Under the pieces are notes generated by a model, which saw only the letters and a list, made by a program, of their open reading frames with translations, ran no database searches and had not been told where the DNA came from. Shown here piece by piece: positions 54,498 through 64,000 of a DNA stretch of 64,000 bases. The translations under genes were made by a program, and so were the position numbers. This DNA is from Priapulus caudatus. Its lineage: Eukaryota > Priapulida > Priapulimorpha > Priapulimorphida > Priapulidae. The stretch is taken from positions 64,638 to 128,637 of the forward strand of contig NW_014577203.1 in NCBI RefSeq assembly GCF_000485595.1, in the 5' to 3' direction. Position 1 is the stretch's first letter. Each line of letters opens with the position of its first letter.

Positions 54498-54705
54498 GTT
54501 TAAGTAACGTTACAAGAGTCAGAGGCAACAAAGAGCAATCCCATATACTGGTCAACGCACGCGTATACATAAAAATATTAGCTACGATTTATAGTAAAAA
54601 AAATTTACCGGCAAAACTGTTCGCTTACCAGAGGAATCGTAGGCTCATCGTGCAGTCCCGTGAAACGGCCGTGATGCGTACAGCGGCAGCACCCCGCGTT
54701 GTGAT

Positions 54706-54729
54706 TTCGAATCCTTGTCGACGGCGCAA
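54706..54729 (-). promoter_or_regulatory. Element D primer-binding site (putative)
   Basis: Adjacent to the 5' LTR. On the plus strand it reads like the 3' end of a tRNA: a TTCGAAT T-loop, five- and seven-nucleotide stem halves and a terminal gcaa in place of the expected CCA. Similarity reaching to the T-loop suggests a long tRNA match. The tRNA identity is not determined. Confidence 0.45.
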
Positions 54730-54992
54730 TGTAGTCGCTGGGTTATTTCTGCTGCCAGGCAACTGTGCGCTTATAGGTGAGTGCTATATGCGCCGTGTAA
54801 TTGCTTGACTAAACTTACAAATACGATAATCAAATGAGAGTAGAAAGGATGTATGTTACAACTGCCGTTTCACTATTGAATACTTACAAAATCGGTACAA
54901 GTCACACAGGGTAGACTACAGGTTTTCAAAATGCACAGACAATCAAAACAACAGAGGGATGAATACACGAGAGCCCCGTTTCTTCCGCGCGA
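54730..54992 (-). repeat. Element D 5' LTR, first part
   Basis: Aligned with 49,136-49,398 and interrupted after ttccgcgcga by the CR1-like LINE. Resumes at 61,131. Confidence 0.92.
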
Positions 54993-55779
54993 AGATTGAT
55001 TGAAGATTGAAAACAGTTTATTTGTGCATAAGACATACATAAATACAGAGTACATCGTTATAAAAGAAATAATTACATGTAGAAGTACAATTTTAATCAG
55101 TTTAAGCACGGGAGTGGCGAAGGACGCTTAAGTCATCTAGTTTGCCACCCCCAAGAGTAGATTAAACGTAAAGCAGTCGCTGAATAACATAATGGTAATG
55201 AAGAAGCAGTAAAACAAGCAGTTTATAAATCAAAGGAGAAAAAGTGTAGGAAACAAATATGTAATGAAGAAAATATACAATGAATATAGAATGAGCAAGA
55301 AGATACTGTACAATTTAAGGATTATGCAAGATCATCAAGTTAAAACATCAACAACTCAACATAAATTGATCCAATTAATAACAACAAAACAATAGCAGGA
55401 ACGAAGCAAGATTGCGTAGGACAAAACAAAACAAAAGACTTTTTCACATATATGTAAGCGTCATTATCACAGTAGATTCATTATTATTAAATCCATAATA
55501 AAGGAAATCATATATGTACAGGAAGGTTTGCGTACAAAAATACGTAGGTTAGTAAAAAAAAACACGTGACAAAAATAAATAAATAATTAATATAAAAATT
55601 ATATAACAATATAAATTAACAAATCAGTGAAAATGATAACTTAATTACTGAGAGCACAATAACCACATCACAGTCACTGTACAAATACAGGTGACTCCAG
55701 TCTAGATAATAATATGGAGACAAGACAAAAAACAATTTGTACGATTTACGATATTTATCGTTAAATCGTTAAAACGAAT

Positions 55780-57090
55780 TTATGGTTTATATAATAATAT
55801 AAATAAACAAATCAGTGAAAAGAATCCATTAGGTGTTACACGTAGTAGTGTTGTAATAAACTATTTCTATAACAGAAATTTGAACTTGAGAAGGGTATGT
55901 TTTTATATCTACGGTATGTCACTCCAGAGTTTTGACACCTACAAACTTTAGAGATTATTGCCAAGAAAAGTGTTAAACGTGGGAGATGATAGGACATTGA
56001 TGTTGAAAGTATAGTATAGTGGGAGTGTACATGAGAGTTCTAATAAAATAGTTGCGGAAAAGGTCAGGCAGTTCGTGTGCAAGTAAACGTATACATAAAT
56101 TTGGCTAGTTCTAGTTTATGAATACATTTAGTTTTAGGAGACCTAGTTTAGAGAAATAAGGGGTGACATGTTCTCTCATTCCAGCAAAACTCATGTATTT
56201 AATAATTCTATTGTGGACCGAGTTGATTGGTTGAAGGGTGGTTTTTGTCGCTGACCCCAGCTTAGGGTTGCATATAAAAGTAAGGGTAAACTAGCAAAAG
56301 TAAATCATCTTTAGCGTACTGACATTCACGTAGTGTCTGAGTTTGAGATAATTCCAGCAGATTTAGCCAGTTTAGTGCTTGTGAATTTCACTTTACATAA
56401 CATAACATATCATCATCATGAAAACTAAGCTGTTTGTCAAAATTGCAGGAAATGTCAATATTGAAGACTGTCGTCTATATTATATTTTATATAATAATAT
56501 AAATAAACAAATCAGTGAAAAGGATCCACTAGGTGTTACACGTAGTAGTGTTGTAATAAACTATTTCTATAAGCGAATTTGAACCTTGAGAAGGGTAGGT
56601 TTTTTATATGTACGGGTATGTCACTCCAGAGTTTGACACTACAACTTAGAGTTTATTGCCAAGAGAAGTGTTAAACCTGGAGATGATAGGACATTATGTT
56701 GAAAGTCTAGTATAGTGGGAGTGTACATGAGAGATTCTAATAAAATATGTTGCGGAAAAGGTCAGGCAGTTCGTTGCAAGTAAACTTATACATAAATTTG
56801 GCTAGTTCTAGTTTATGAATATCATTTAGTTTTAGGAGACCTAGTTTAGAGAAATAAGGGGTGACATGTTCTCTCATTCCAGCAAAACTCATGTATTTAA
56901 TAATTCTATTGGACCAAGTTGATTGGTTGAAGGGTGGTTTTTGTCGCTGACCCCCAGCTTAGGTTGCATATAAAGGTAAGGTAAACTAGGCAAAAGTAAA
57001 TCATCTTTAGCGTACTGACATTCACGTAGTGTCTGAGTTTTGAGATAATTCCAGCAGATTTAGCCAGTTTAGTGCTTGTGAATTTCACTT
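55780..57090. repeat. Tandem duplication in LINE 3' region
   Basis: 55,785-56,395 and 56,488-57,088 are aligned copies (shared aaataaacaaatcagtgaaa, ggtgttacacgtagtagtg, agttttaggagacctagttt), offset about 700 bp and roughly 95 percent identical with many single-base indels. The left copy stops at gaatttcacttt while the right one runs on into the RT C-terminus. Confidence 0.85.
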
Positions 57091-59498
57091 GGAAATCCCA
57101 CTTTAATTTAGTGTCAAAATGAACACCCAGGTATTTTATATTATTAGCACGTTGTAGCTTGAAGTTATCAATGTTAATCTCAAACATGTCATAATTTACA
57201 TTTTTGTTACTGAGAATCATGTATTTAGTTTTTTCACAATTAGAGATAATCTATTAGCATCTAGCCACTCTTGACATGTTTAATTCTCGATTTACATTAA
57301 TTTCAAGTTCAGTTAAATTTGAACTTGACATAAAACGATTCGTATACAGCAAATAATTGGAACTAAAATTTGAAGCTAAGGGGAGGTCATTTACATAAAT
57401 TAGAAAAAGTAGGGGACCAAGAGTTGATCCTGTGGAACACCGCACGAATATATTCAAAAGATGCGAATATGAGTCATTAATTGTGACATATTGTTTACGA
57501 TTTGAGAGATAGCTGTGCAATAGATAAAGGGTTGGCCTCTCACACCATAGTGTTCGTGTTAGAAAGCAGTATATTATGCTGGACAGTATCAAAAGCCTTG
57601 ACAAATCAAGAAAGATCCACACGAATATTTGCCTTCATCTATTGATTTAAGGAGAGTATCATACAATTCAGAAATTGCCAGTGTAGTTGAATGATTTTTT
57701 CTAAATCCAAATTGAAAGGGAGAGAATATATCACATTTGACTAGAAACTTGTAGAGTCTGTCATAAATTATTTTTTCGAATATTTTGGAAAAGGGTGATA
57801 AGAGAGATATGGGGCGATAGTTTGAAAGGGTGTTTGGACAGTTGGCTTTGTAGATAGGTATTATTTTAGCAATTTTTAATATATTACATAATATAGTAAT
57901 GTACTACACTACAATACACCTCTTGTAACGCAGTCATTAAAAATATCACATAATATGGGAGCAACCTGGGTTTTAGAGATCTTGATAAATTTATTAGGAA
58001 TATTGTCAGGTCCTGCGGCTTTCTGGATGTCTAGGTTATTTATGATATCTAGAATCTCTTCACAAACAATGGGTTTAAAAAAGAGACTTCTGTGATTAGG
58101 GAGGGGAAGAAATTTTGAGTGATCCTTCGTGGCATTTGGAATTTTTTTTGCCATTTCCGGGCCTACCATTTGGTAGTAAGAGTTAAATGCATTGCATATA
58201 TCAGTCGTGTCTGTAGTAGATGTGTTGTCATTGTTCAGAAGTTTGTCTGGCAAGGTACTGTGTTTATTTTTTATATTAACTATATTATTGATAGTGTTCC
58301 ATGTCTTCTTTAAGTTAGATTTGTGTTGAAGAAGTTGTTGCTGGTAGTATTTCTTTTTAGCAAGGGTCTTTTATGTGATTCAGTCTATTTGAGTATTGTT
58401 TGTAGAGTTTCTGCCAGAGAGTGGTACCGTGAAGATGGTGAGTTACAAACATTTTTTTCCTTGTATTGATGGACTTTAATATACCACTAGATATCCACGG
58501 TTTGAGGTGAAGTTGTTTTTCTTTACGTGATAGGGCTCTGTATGGGGCGTGGGTATCAACGGTTTCTTTGTATATTTGAACTATTTTGTCAAGTGCACTA
58601 TCTGCATCAGCAGTATGAAAATTAAAGTTAGTAATTTTGGTGTTTAGATCATTAGTAAATTCGACTGCGTTGAAGTTCTTGTTGTCTCTGATCTTTACTT
58701 TTTTGTTAGTTAGTTTTAGATTGGCAGATTTCACTAGTATGAATATGGGCAGATGGTCGGAGACATCATGCACAATTATACCTGATACAATTCGATTATG
58801 TTGGTTATTAGTATAAAAATGGTCAATTAGGGTTTGGCTAGTCGAAGTTAATGCGCGTGTGTTTGGTAATTAAAGGAATGCACTCAATTGGAGTAGATCA
58901 TATTTAGGTAGCTATTAGTAAATTTACTGGTTTCATGTTTTAATAGATCGATATTAATATCACCACAAATAAAGTAGGTGTTTCATTTATTAAGTAAAAC
59001 CAAGATGTTTTGTAAGTCTTGTTCAAAGGGTTCAATATTATGGTTAGGGTGTCTGTAGATAACCCCAATAATGCATGGCTTCTGTCTATTATTAGTAATT
59101 ATTTCAATCCATAGACATTCAGATTGCGTTAGTTTTAATGTTGTATCTGACATTATGTTAAAGTTAAGTCTTTTGTGAATGTATAAACCAACACCACCAG
59201 CATTTGAATTTGAATTGCTAGATATGAATGTATAATTTTGTATATTTGTATTGTACGTACTTAGATCATTTAGTTTAGTTTCAGAAATTGCAATAACATC
59301 TGGTAGGGTTGGCAGAGATATTAGTAGGTCATCCAGCTTGTGTAGGTTTTTCGGTAAACTACGGGTGTTGGCATGAATTATAAGAAGGTCCTTAGTTTCT
59401 TTAGTCTTGTGAGTCAGTAAATTTTTCATGTTTATAATAGGTACTTGTTCCTTGTAATAGATACTGGTCTGGATCAAATTCATCTTCTCTTGATACAC
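56906..59498 (-). pseudogene. CR1-like ORF2: endonuclease and reverse transcriptase
   Basis: Endonuclease begins LLIIHANTRSLPKNLHKLDD, continues DVIAISETKL, GVGLYIHKRLNF and GVIYRHPNHN, and after a break HDVSDHLPIFILV (58,700-58,770). RT: IQKAAGPDNIPNKFIKIS (58,253-57,909), GSTLGPLLFLIYVNDLPLAS (57,420-57,360) and NNIKYLGVHFDTKLKWDF (57,150). The YxDD box itself is in a degraded stretch and is not clearly readable. At least four frame changes. Confidence 0.8.
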
Positions 59499-59584
59499 AG
59501 AGAGCTGGAGATTGAGTTAGGGATGGTAATTGGAGTAATTTTATTAGAGATGTATGATTGTCGAATAAGTTCAGCAGATCATCG

Positions 59585-59803
59585 TTATCTAACCTTGGAA
59601 AGGTAGTATATTTCAAGACAAATATTGCAATGGAAAGTGTCCATTAGTAGCTGATAATCTGTTAAATTCGAGTGTGTTAGTTGAGTACATTCAAGTGACC
59701 AATTCAGGCAGATGTTACATAGGATAGAATTCTGGTTAGATTTACATGCCTTACAGCAAACAACACATGGAAAGCATGTCATTGAGTAGGTCTGAGACAA
59801 CAC
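59585..59803 (-). pseudogene. LINE PHD-like zinc finger segment
   Basis: 72 codons with the spacing CVVCCKAC, CNICLNWSLECTQLTH, FHCNIC, a C4HC3-like PHD/zinc pattern known from CR1-group ORFs. It lies between the ORF1 coiled coil and endonuclease and probably starts ORF2 or ends ORF1. Confidence 0.6.
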
Positions 59804-60110
59804 TTGGGCTGTGGTAATATTTTAATTGCGGATTTGGGCGTGCGTGTAGCCTATTTTGGTCAGGTCACTGAAAGACTTTATGTTTATTGCCTCAGAGGTG
59901 TCTTTTTTTTTCATGAAGATTTGGCCATGCCGAGTCCATGCATATTTGTATTTTATAGCGAGCTTGAATTGTCTTGTGTGGTAATATAATGTCCTGTTGG
60001 CTTGGGTCAAGCTTTCGTTGATATAGATTGGGCTTGGTGTTGTAAAGCCTATGTCTCTAGCTGTGCAACATTTCTCCTAGCTGGCATAGAAATATCCCTC
60101 GCATCTCGCC

Positions 60111-60809
60111 TCACGAATTTAACAATGATGCAGGATTTTCCAGTCTGCTGAGTTTTTTTTTTTGCTGATGATTATTTCTGTAGTGAGGGTTTGTACTATT
60201 GTGTGCGTTCATTTTTTTTTTATTTTTTTTTTTTTTTTTTTTTTTTTTATTTTTTTTTTTTGGCCCCAGATCTTGGCTTGGGCAGGCGGTGCGAGATGCT
60301 AATGTCTTCATGTGAGAGGGGTACCTGCATCTGTGTGCCAATTTTTTGTATAATATCGTTAGTCGATTCATTAGTAGTTTGTGGTATCCCAGAGATTTCA
60401 AGGGTATCCCGACGACCATATTGTTCCAGGTTGTTAATAGTAGAGTTAGTGCCATTAAGTTGCTGTTCAAGCGAGTTAACTGTGGATTTCAATATGCAGT
60501 TTTCTTCTTCTACTATTTTCACCCTGCTATAAGGGCTTTATCTAGGTTAGTTTTTATTAGTTCATACTGGGCAGACATGTATTCCTGGCTGATCTTAATG
60601 TCGCCAATATTCGTGGTCATTAGGGAGAGTTTTCTATCGATCATCTCTCTCACCTCTGTTTCCATGGTCTTGATGTTCCCAGCCAGTCGTTTTTCCATCC
60701 CGGCAAGCAGAGATGGGACGTCCTCATCGTTCCCTGTCGTAATTGGTGGAGCATCTTCAGACTCAAGACGCATGGCGGCCGAGTCCTTAGTTCTCTTGCT
60801 TCGTGACAT
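60111..60809 (-). pseudogene. LINE ORF1, coiled-coil protein
   Basis: The frame from 60,809 starts MSRSKRTKDSAAMRLESEDA with a helix-forming region (MEKRLAGNIKTMETEVREMI). A frame change follows, then NCILKSTVNSLEQQLNGTNS and INNLEQYGRRDTLEISGIPQ (60,522-60,247), the coiled coil plus RRM-like entry usual in LINE ORF1. A run of about 60 T (60,200-60,262) on the plus strand encodes poly-Lys here and is likely an expanded A run. Confidence 0.65.
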
Positions 60810-61130
60810 ATATTGCTAGCAATACCGTTTCTTTGAACTATATATAGTGCCTAGTGGTGGTGAATCTGTAGCTAGGCTACTCAGCCTACTGTACTGTAGA
60901 CTGTAGTCTGTAGTGTAGATAGTCCGGTACGGCGGTAGTTTGTTGCAGGTGAAATATCGAGGTGTGGTAGATCTTTTACTATAGTTGTATTACATCAGGT
61001 TACTCATAATAACGTTGAATATGATAGCAGAATACTTTTACTTCATATGACGATAGGATGGTAATTTCATTAGCAATTTTATCAGATTCGAAAATTTAAA
61101 CGTCCGCCATTTGCTATCAGCGCCATCTTC

Positions 61131-61838
61131 GAGCTCTCTTATACCTCCCTTCGTAAACTGAGCCGTGAAACCCTTACCAAATATGTCTTCTACCAATCAC
61201 TGCCGACTACAGGGACGGTGGAGGGTTGGAAATATGGGCGATGGTCAGTTTTTAGAGTGGGATCGAGTGGTCAGCCAATGGCGAGAATGAGTGGGACTGT
61301 GTTTACGCCCCCCCCCACCCTCGGCCACGTGGGTGCCCAACGTAGGTGGCATAGGTATGACGTAGGTAATGACCTAGGATGTCCGATAGATTTACAAACA
61401 GGGCGGTCATCAGTCTTCTGGAAATATCTTCAGTCCGGCCAATGTGCATATGTTCAGGGTGGAACAGCTGTTTAGCAGCTGCGTTGAAACCATGTTCTGC
61501 TTAATGTGTTGTTTGTTCTTTGCCGACTGTTGCCCAAACTAATGTAGTGATACGGCCACGGTGTATATTTAAATGTTATTCATTGCAAATTGACACGTAC
61601 GATGTGGACAGTGGCCGCCAACACGTGTATCTAGTTTGTAGCCGAGCTAATGTTGTTTACTGTGGAACTAATTTTAACATGTTGGTGTGTGTCCATCAGA
61701 TAAATCCGTCTTCACTGCCGCTGGTGTGGTATATGATTATGCCGGGTGCCCGCTCCGTCGCTGCATGGCAATAGTGTAAAATTAGCCTGTGTGGACTGGT
61801 GCTAAATGCGGTCGCAGAATGACATTAGCGTTGCTACA
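61131..61838 (-). repeat. Element D 5' LTR, second part
   Basis: Resumes gagctctcttatacc and ends gttgctaca before the GTAT duplication. Matches 49,396-50,087 with scattered substitutions and indels of 6, 9, 3 and 4 nt. Confidence 0.92.
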
Positions 61839-62103
61839 GTATGATTAGTGATTTAATCATAATTAAAGTTAATCACGCTTCGTGAAACCGGCCCCTGATT
61901 TACTTGACAATGCGAATTTACTCTCACAATTCGTTTTATAGTTGTATTCGCGCTAATAATTCTTAAAATTGTCTAGCTAGTTGTGGACAGCAAAGCGAAT
62001 CGACAGGGTTATTATATAACTAGTAATACGCATATTTTGCGTTCTCAATTGTGGAGACTCCGCGACATGTTAATAGGCGACATATCCGTCATCATGTTCC
62101 TAA

Positions 62104-62329
62104 AGCCGGGCGCACACGTAGCGATTTTTATCGCTAGTACTGGCGATTTTATTGCCGGCGACAGAATCGGCGAGAGCTCCCCACGTGTGCGCTGCATGGC
62201 GATGGCGATTTTGACACCAGAAACTCGTCGCTGGAATATCAAACATGTTTGATATTTGTTGTGGAGTCGCTGAAAAATCGCCAGTAGGGCCCCTACTAGC
62301 GATAAAAATCGCCACGTGTGCGCCGGGCT
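62104..62329. mobile_element. PIF/Harbinger-like MITE, 226 bp
   Basis: Terminal repeats start AGCCGGGCGCACACGTAGCG at 62,104 and are mirrored at 62,329 (ending cgccgggct); the arms match for about 37 bp. TAA flanks both ends (62,101-62,103; 62,330-62,332). An internal palindrome atatcaaacatgtttgatat sits at about 62,236-62,255. No ORF. The TAA duplication fits PIF/Harbinger. Confidence 0.78.
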
Positions 62330-62332
62330 TAA

Positions 62333-63110
62333 CAGCCGGAAGACTGCTTTCTATCTAACTAACGGGTAGACTGCTTTCTAAGCATTGCGTTCGTTATGTG
62401 TTTCAGATGAATTATACATCTAAGGTTATGATAGCTGTAATTTAACTGGCTCTTTTAATGTTTTGTGATGAAATGTAATGCCAGCTATTTTGTGTTCACA
62501 TTTGTTTTGTTTTTTTGTATGTTTGTTGTGATGTTTTCTATATTAGAATAGCTACTGTTGTACGCGTGTATGTGTGCCTGTGGCTTCGAAATACTCTATC
62601 TGCGTGTAATATAATATATTCTGTGTTTAGGAGGAGAAGTCACAAACCACCGAAGCAATTCTATAAAGCTGTACGCATCACCAGCAAGTAAGCTGACTTT
62701 GTAACATCCCCTTCATAGGGGAGACTACGAAAACTTTGGAGAACATGCTACATTAATGCTACTGAAACACGTGTTGATCATTCAGAAGTTCTCACGTTGT
62801 CATTCACATACGTCTAAAATAATCAATGCTGGTGTATGTGTTAGTAACATCAGTAACTACGGCGAGCAGTTTCAGACATTACAGTTCAACAGCTGAATGC
62901 CAAACCCGTACCAGTGTCAGGCGGGGAGGAGAGGATCCACCCGGGTGTCCCTCTCGTGGCACAAAAATTCCCAAATGCCGTGTACTACTACTACTAGTGC
63001 TACGCCCGAGAGAACTGCTTACACTCCGCAGTTAACCTCGCTCGCTGCTAGGGATATTTTGGTGCAGATTCTTCTAAAAGTACCAAATTTGGTCCAGAGG
63101 TAGCTTATAC
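62333..63110. other. No recognisable feature
   Basis: Small plus-strand ORFs at 62,826-63,103 show no family resemblance. A short near-repeat gactgctttctatctaac / gactgctttctaagc lies at 62,343-62,380. Confidence 0.45.
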
Positions 63111-63134
63111 CATACTATTACGATTTCTGCCGGG

Positions 63135-63370
63135 CTCCAAGAAGGGCGCCCTCTGGGGCCGCCATATTGGGCAAATCCAAAATGGCCGCCATCTGAGCTA
63201 AAGATCAAGTGTAGTTCCAAAAGGGAAAGGGCTAGTATGATAAAAGTTTATACATTTATGGGGTTTTCGGGGTCAGAGAATCTGATTATGATGTTCTTAC
63301 ATCGATTTGAGGTTTCTTTGGGCTGTTACATTGGTCAAATCCAATATGGCTGCCATACGGGCAAATGCTG
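63135..63370. repeat. Dispersed repeat with ATGGCCGCCAT units
   Basis: Two or three units of gccgccatattgggcaaatc / aaaatggccgccatctg / caatatggctgccatacggg with related flanks. Probably fragments of one interspersed repeat. Confidence 0.4.
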
Positions 63371-63454
63371 TGATGTGTATTCTTAGATTTTCTAATCTCT
63401 TTCTATATTTGGGGGGATGTAATGTTGGGATGAAACTAATTTGAGGGTTATCAA

Positions 63455-63575
63455 TTATTAACATGCACACATAAACACATACATTAGTTAACCCTCACAT
63501 ACACACAAACACCACACAAACCCACACCTACAACCACAAACACACGCACACACTCATACGCACATACACGCAAGC
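63455..63575. repeat. CA-rich simple sequence
   Basis: Interrupted cacaca/aacacacac tract. The Val/Cys-rich minus-strand ORF here (63,484-63,669) is its translation at the C-terminal end. Confidence 0.8.
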
Positions 63576-64000
63576 CATTAAGTCTGTCAGTTCTGTTTAT
63601 CGTAAGGAAATAATAAAAGGAATGATTTAAATACCAAATTTTCTTGTAAATTTTTTCTACGAAGCTCAAACATGGTAGACAATGGTGTACATGGCTTCAA
63701 CAAGAATTATAATTTGCTTGATTTGTCTATTCCATATTGGTCATCTATTCCTACATGTATGTTAGGTTAACATAGTTACAGTTACACAGTTGTGTATAAA
63801 GAGACAAATACAACAGGCAAGGCAGAAGGGTGCATGCCTCTGAAGCGTCACGGAGTGTAGTCCATAGCGGCTGCCAGGCACCCGTACCATCTTGTTGCCA
63901 GCCCCACTCACTGAAGTCGGGAATTCGTTGCTGCACTATGGTAGACTGATTCCAGTAGAAGCTGGCCTGAAGTAGCGCTCGTTTGACATGCTGGAACAGT
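63576..64000. other. No recognisable feature
   Basis: No ORF, repeat or RNA gene is supported in the last 420 bases. Confidence 0.5.

Larger units (their letters stand above)
54993..61129 (-). mobile_element. CR1-like LINE (CR1/Daphne group)
   Basis: A 6.1-kb minus-strand non-LTR element inserted in the 5' LTR of element D. The 3' end at 54,993 is attgaagattgattg-type sequence on the minus complement, next to caatcttcaatc repeats, as in CR1/Daphne-like 3' tails. From the right: ORF1 with coiled coil (60,809), a PHD-like Cys/His finger (59,803), endonuclease (59,498) and reverse transcriptase (58,250-56,906). The 3' region is partly duplicated in tandem. Many frameshifts. A cga next to both junctions is the only sign of target duplication. 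Confidence 0.78.
49136..61838 (-). mobile_element. Ty3/Gypsy element D, env-lineage derivative
   Basis: LTRs of about 0.95 kb (TGTAG...CTACA) flanked by GTAT on both sides (49,132-49,135; 61,839-61,842). Minus-strand order from the right: 5' LTR (54,730-61,838, split by a LINE), primer-binding site, gag with two in-frame stops, a jump straight into the env C-terminus, then about 2 kb of unassigned ORFs and the 3' LTR with a polypurine tract (complement ttttcccctacgcc at 50,088). Protease to integrase is deleted. Gag and env resemble element B. It is a non-autonomous derivative of an env-carrying Gypsy lineage. Confidence 0.87.
38210..61893. mobile_element. TTTCACGAAGCG TIR element, split by insertions
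   Basis: The terminal repeat GGGCCGGTTTCACGAAGCGT at 38,210 is mirrored at about 61,874-61,893 (ending cgcttcgtgaaaccggccc). Both are followed inward by attaatcatgattaa-type sequence. A second internal pair of the same motif sits at about 38,289 and 49,073-49,090. Removing Gypsy-C and Gypsy-D leaves a short, A/T-rich non-autonomous element or two overlapping copies of a family. No transposase is visible. The outer target duplication could not be fixed. Confidence 0.6.

Noticed and set aside
54706..54729. tRNA gene
   Set aside because: Only the 3' half pattern is present, directly abutting an LTR; no D-arm, anticodon arm or 5' acceptor strand.

Overview
The window is animal nuclear DNA, most likely from a marine invertebrate. 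It holds one recognisable host gene, no operons and no rRNA or tRNA genes. The rest is dominated by LTR retrotransposons (Ty3/Gypsy, BEL/Pao), LINEs of L1-Tx1 and CR1-like type, terminal-inverted-repeat (TIR) MITEs and long microsatellites. The host gene resembles vertebrate DCUN1D3. The species cannot be named from the sequence alone.

Layout. 1-11,600 is non-coding and repeat-rich. It contains several short palindromic elements, a PIF/Harbinger-like MITE with a TTA target duplication, a dispersed TGACCT-rich repeat in two copies, and two long-armed inverted-repeat elements. 11,736-12,659 is an uninterrupted coding exon for a DCN1-like protein (neddylation co-E3) with an N-terminal lipidation motif. 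12,660-15,960 is non-coding with a long CT microsatellite.

15,963-36,833 is a nested stack. An old minus-strand BEL/Pao element carries a 514-bp MITE and a plus-strand Gypsy element (A, 17,994-32,686, 207-bp LTRs, 5-bp duplication GTAAC). The 5' LTR of A is split by a minus-strand, envelope-bearing Gypsy element (B, 18,039-26,064, 4-bp duplication CATG). The integrase of A is split by a 1.8-kb TA-duplicating DNA transposon (29,479-31,296), which holds another inverted-repeat element with a Z-DNA-like minisatellite.

38,210-61,893 is a second stack, bounded by a shared ~20-bp TIR. It contains Gypsy-C (38,359-48,772), a nearly uninterrupted gag-pol whose integrase is split by an L1-Tx1 LINE, and Gypsy-D (49,136-61,838, 952-bp LTRs, 4-bp duplication GTAT). 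D is a relative of B: its gag is joined to the tail of env with pol deleted, and it carries about 2 kb of unexplained ORFs before the 3' LTR. Its 5' LTR is split by a 6.1-kb CR1-like LINE. 61,900-64,000 has one more TAA-duplicating MITE and simple repeats.

The main interest is in B and D. They look like an env-carrying, retrovirus-like Gypsy lineage with a baculovirus-F/errantivirus-type fusion protein, 4-bp target duplications and, in D, extra ORFs. All positions were read by eye; percentages come from hand alignment and are approximate.
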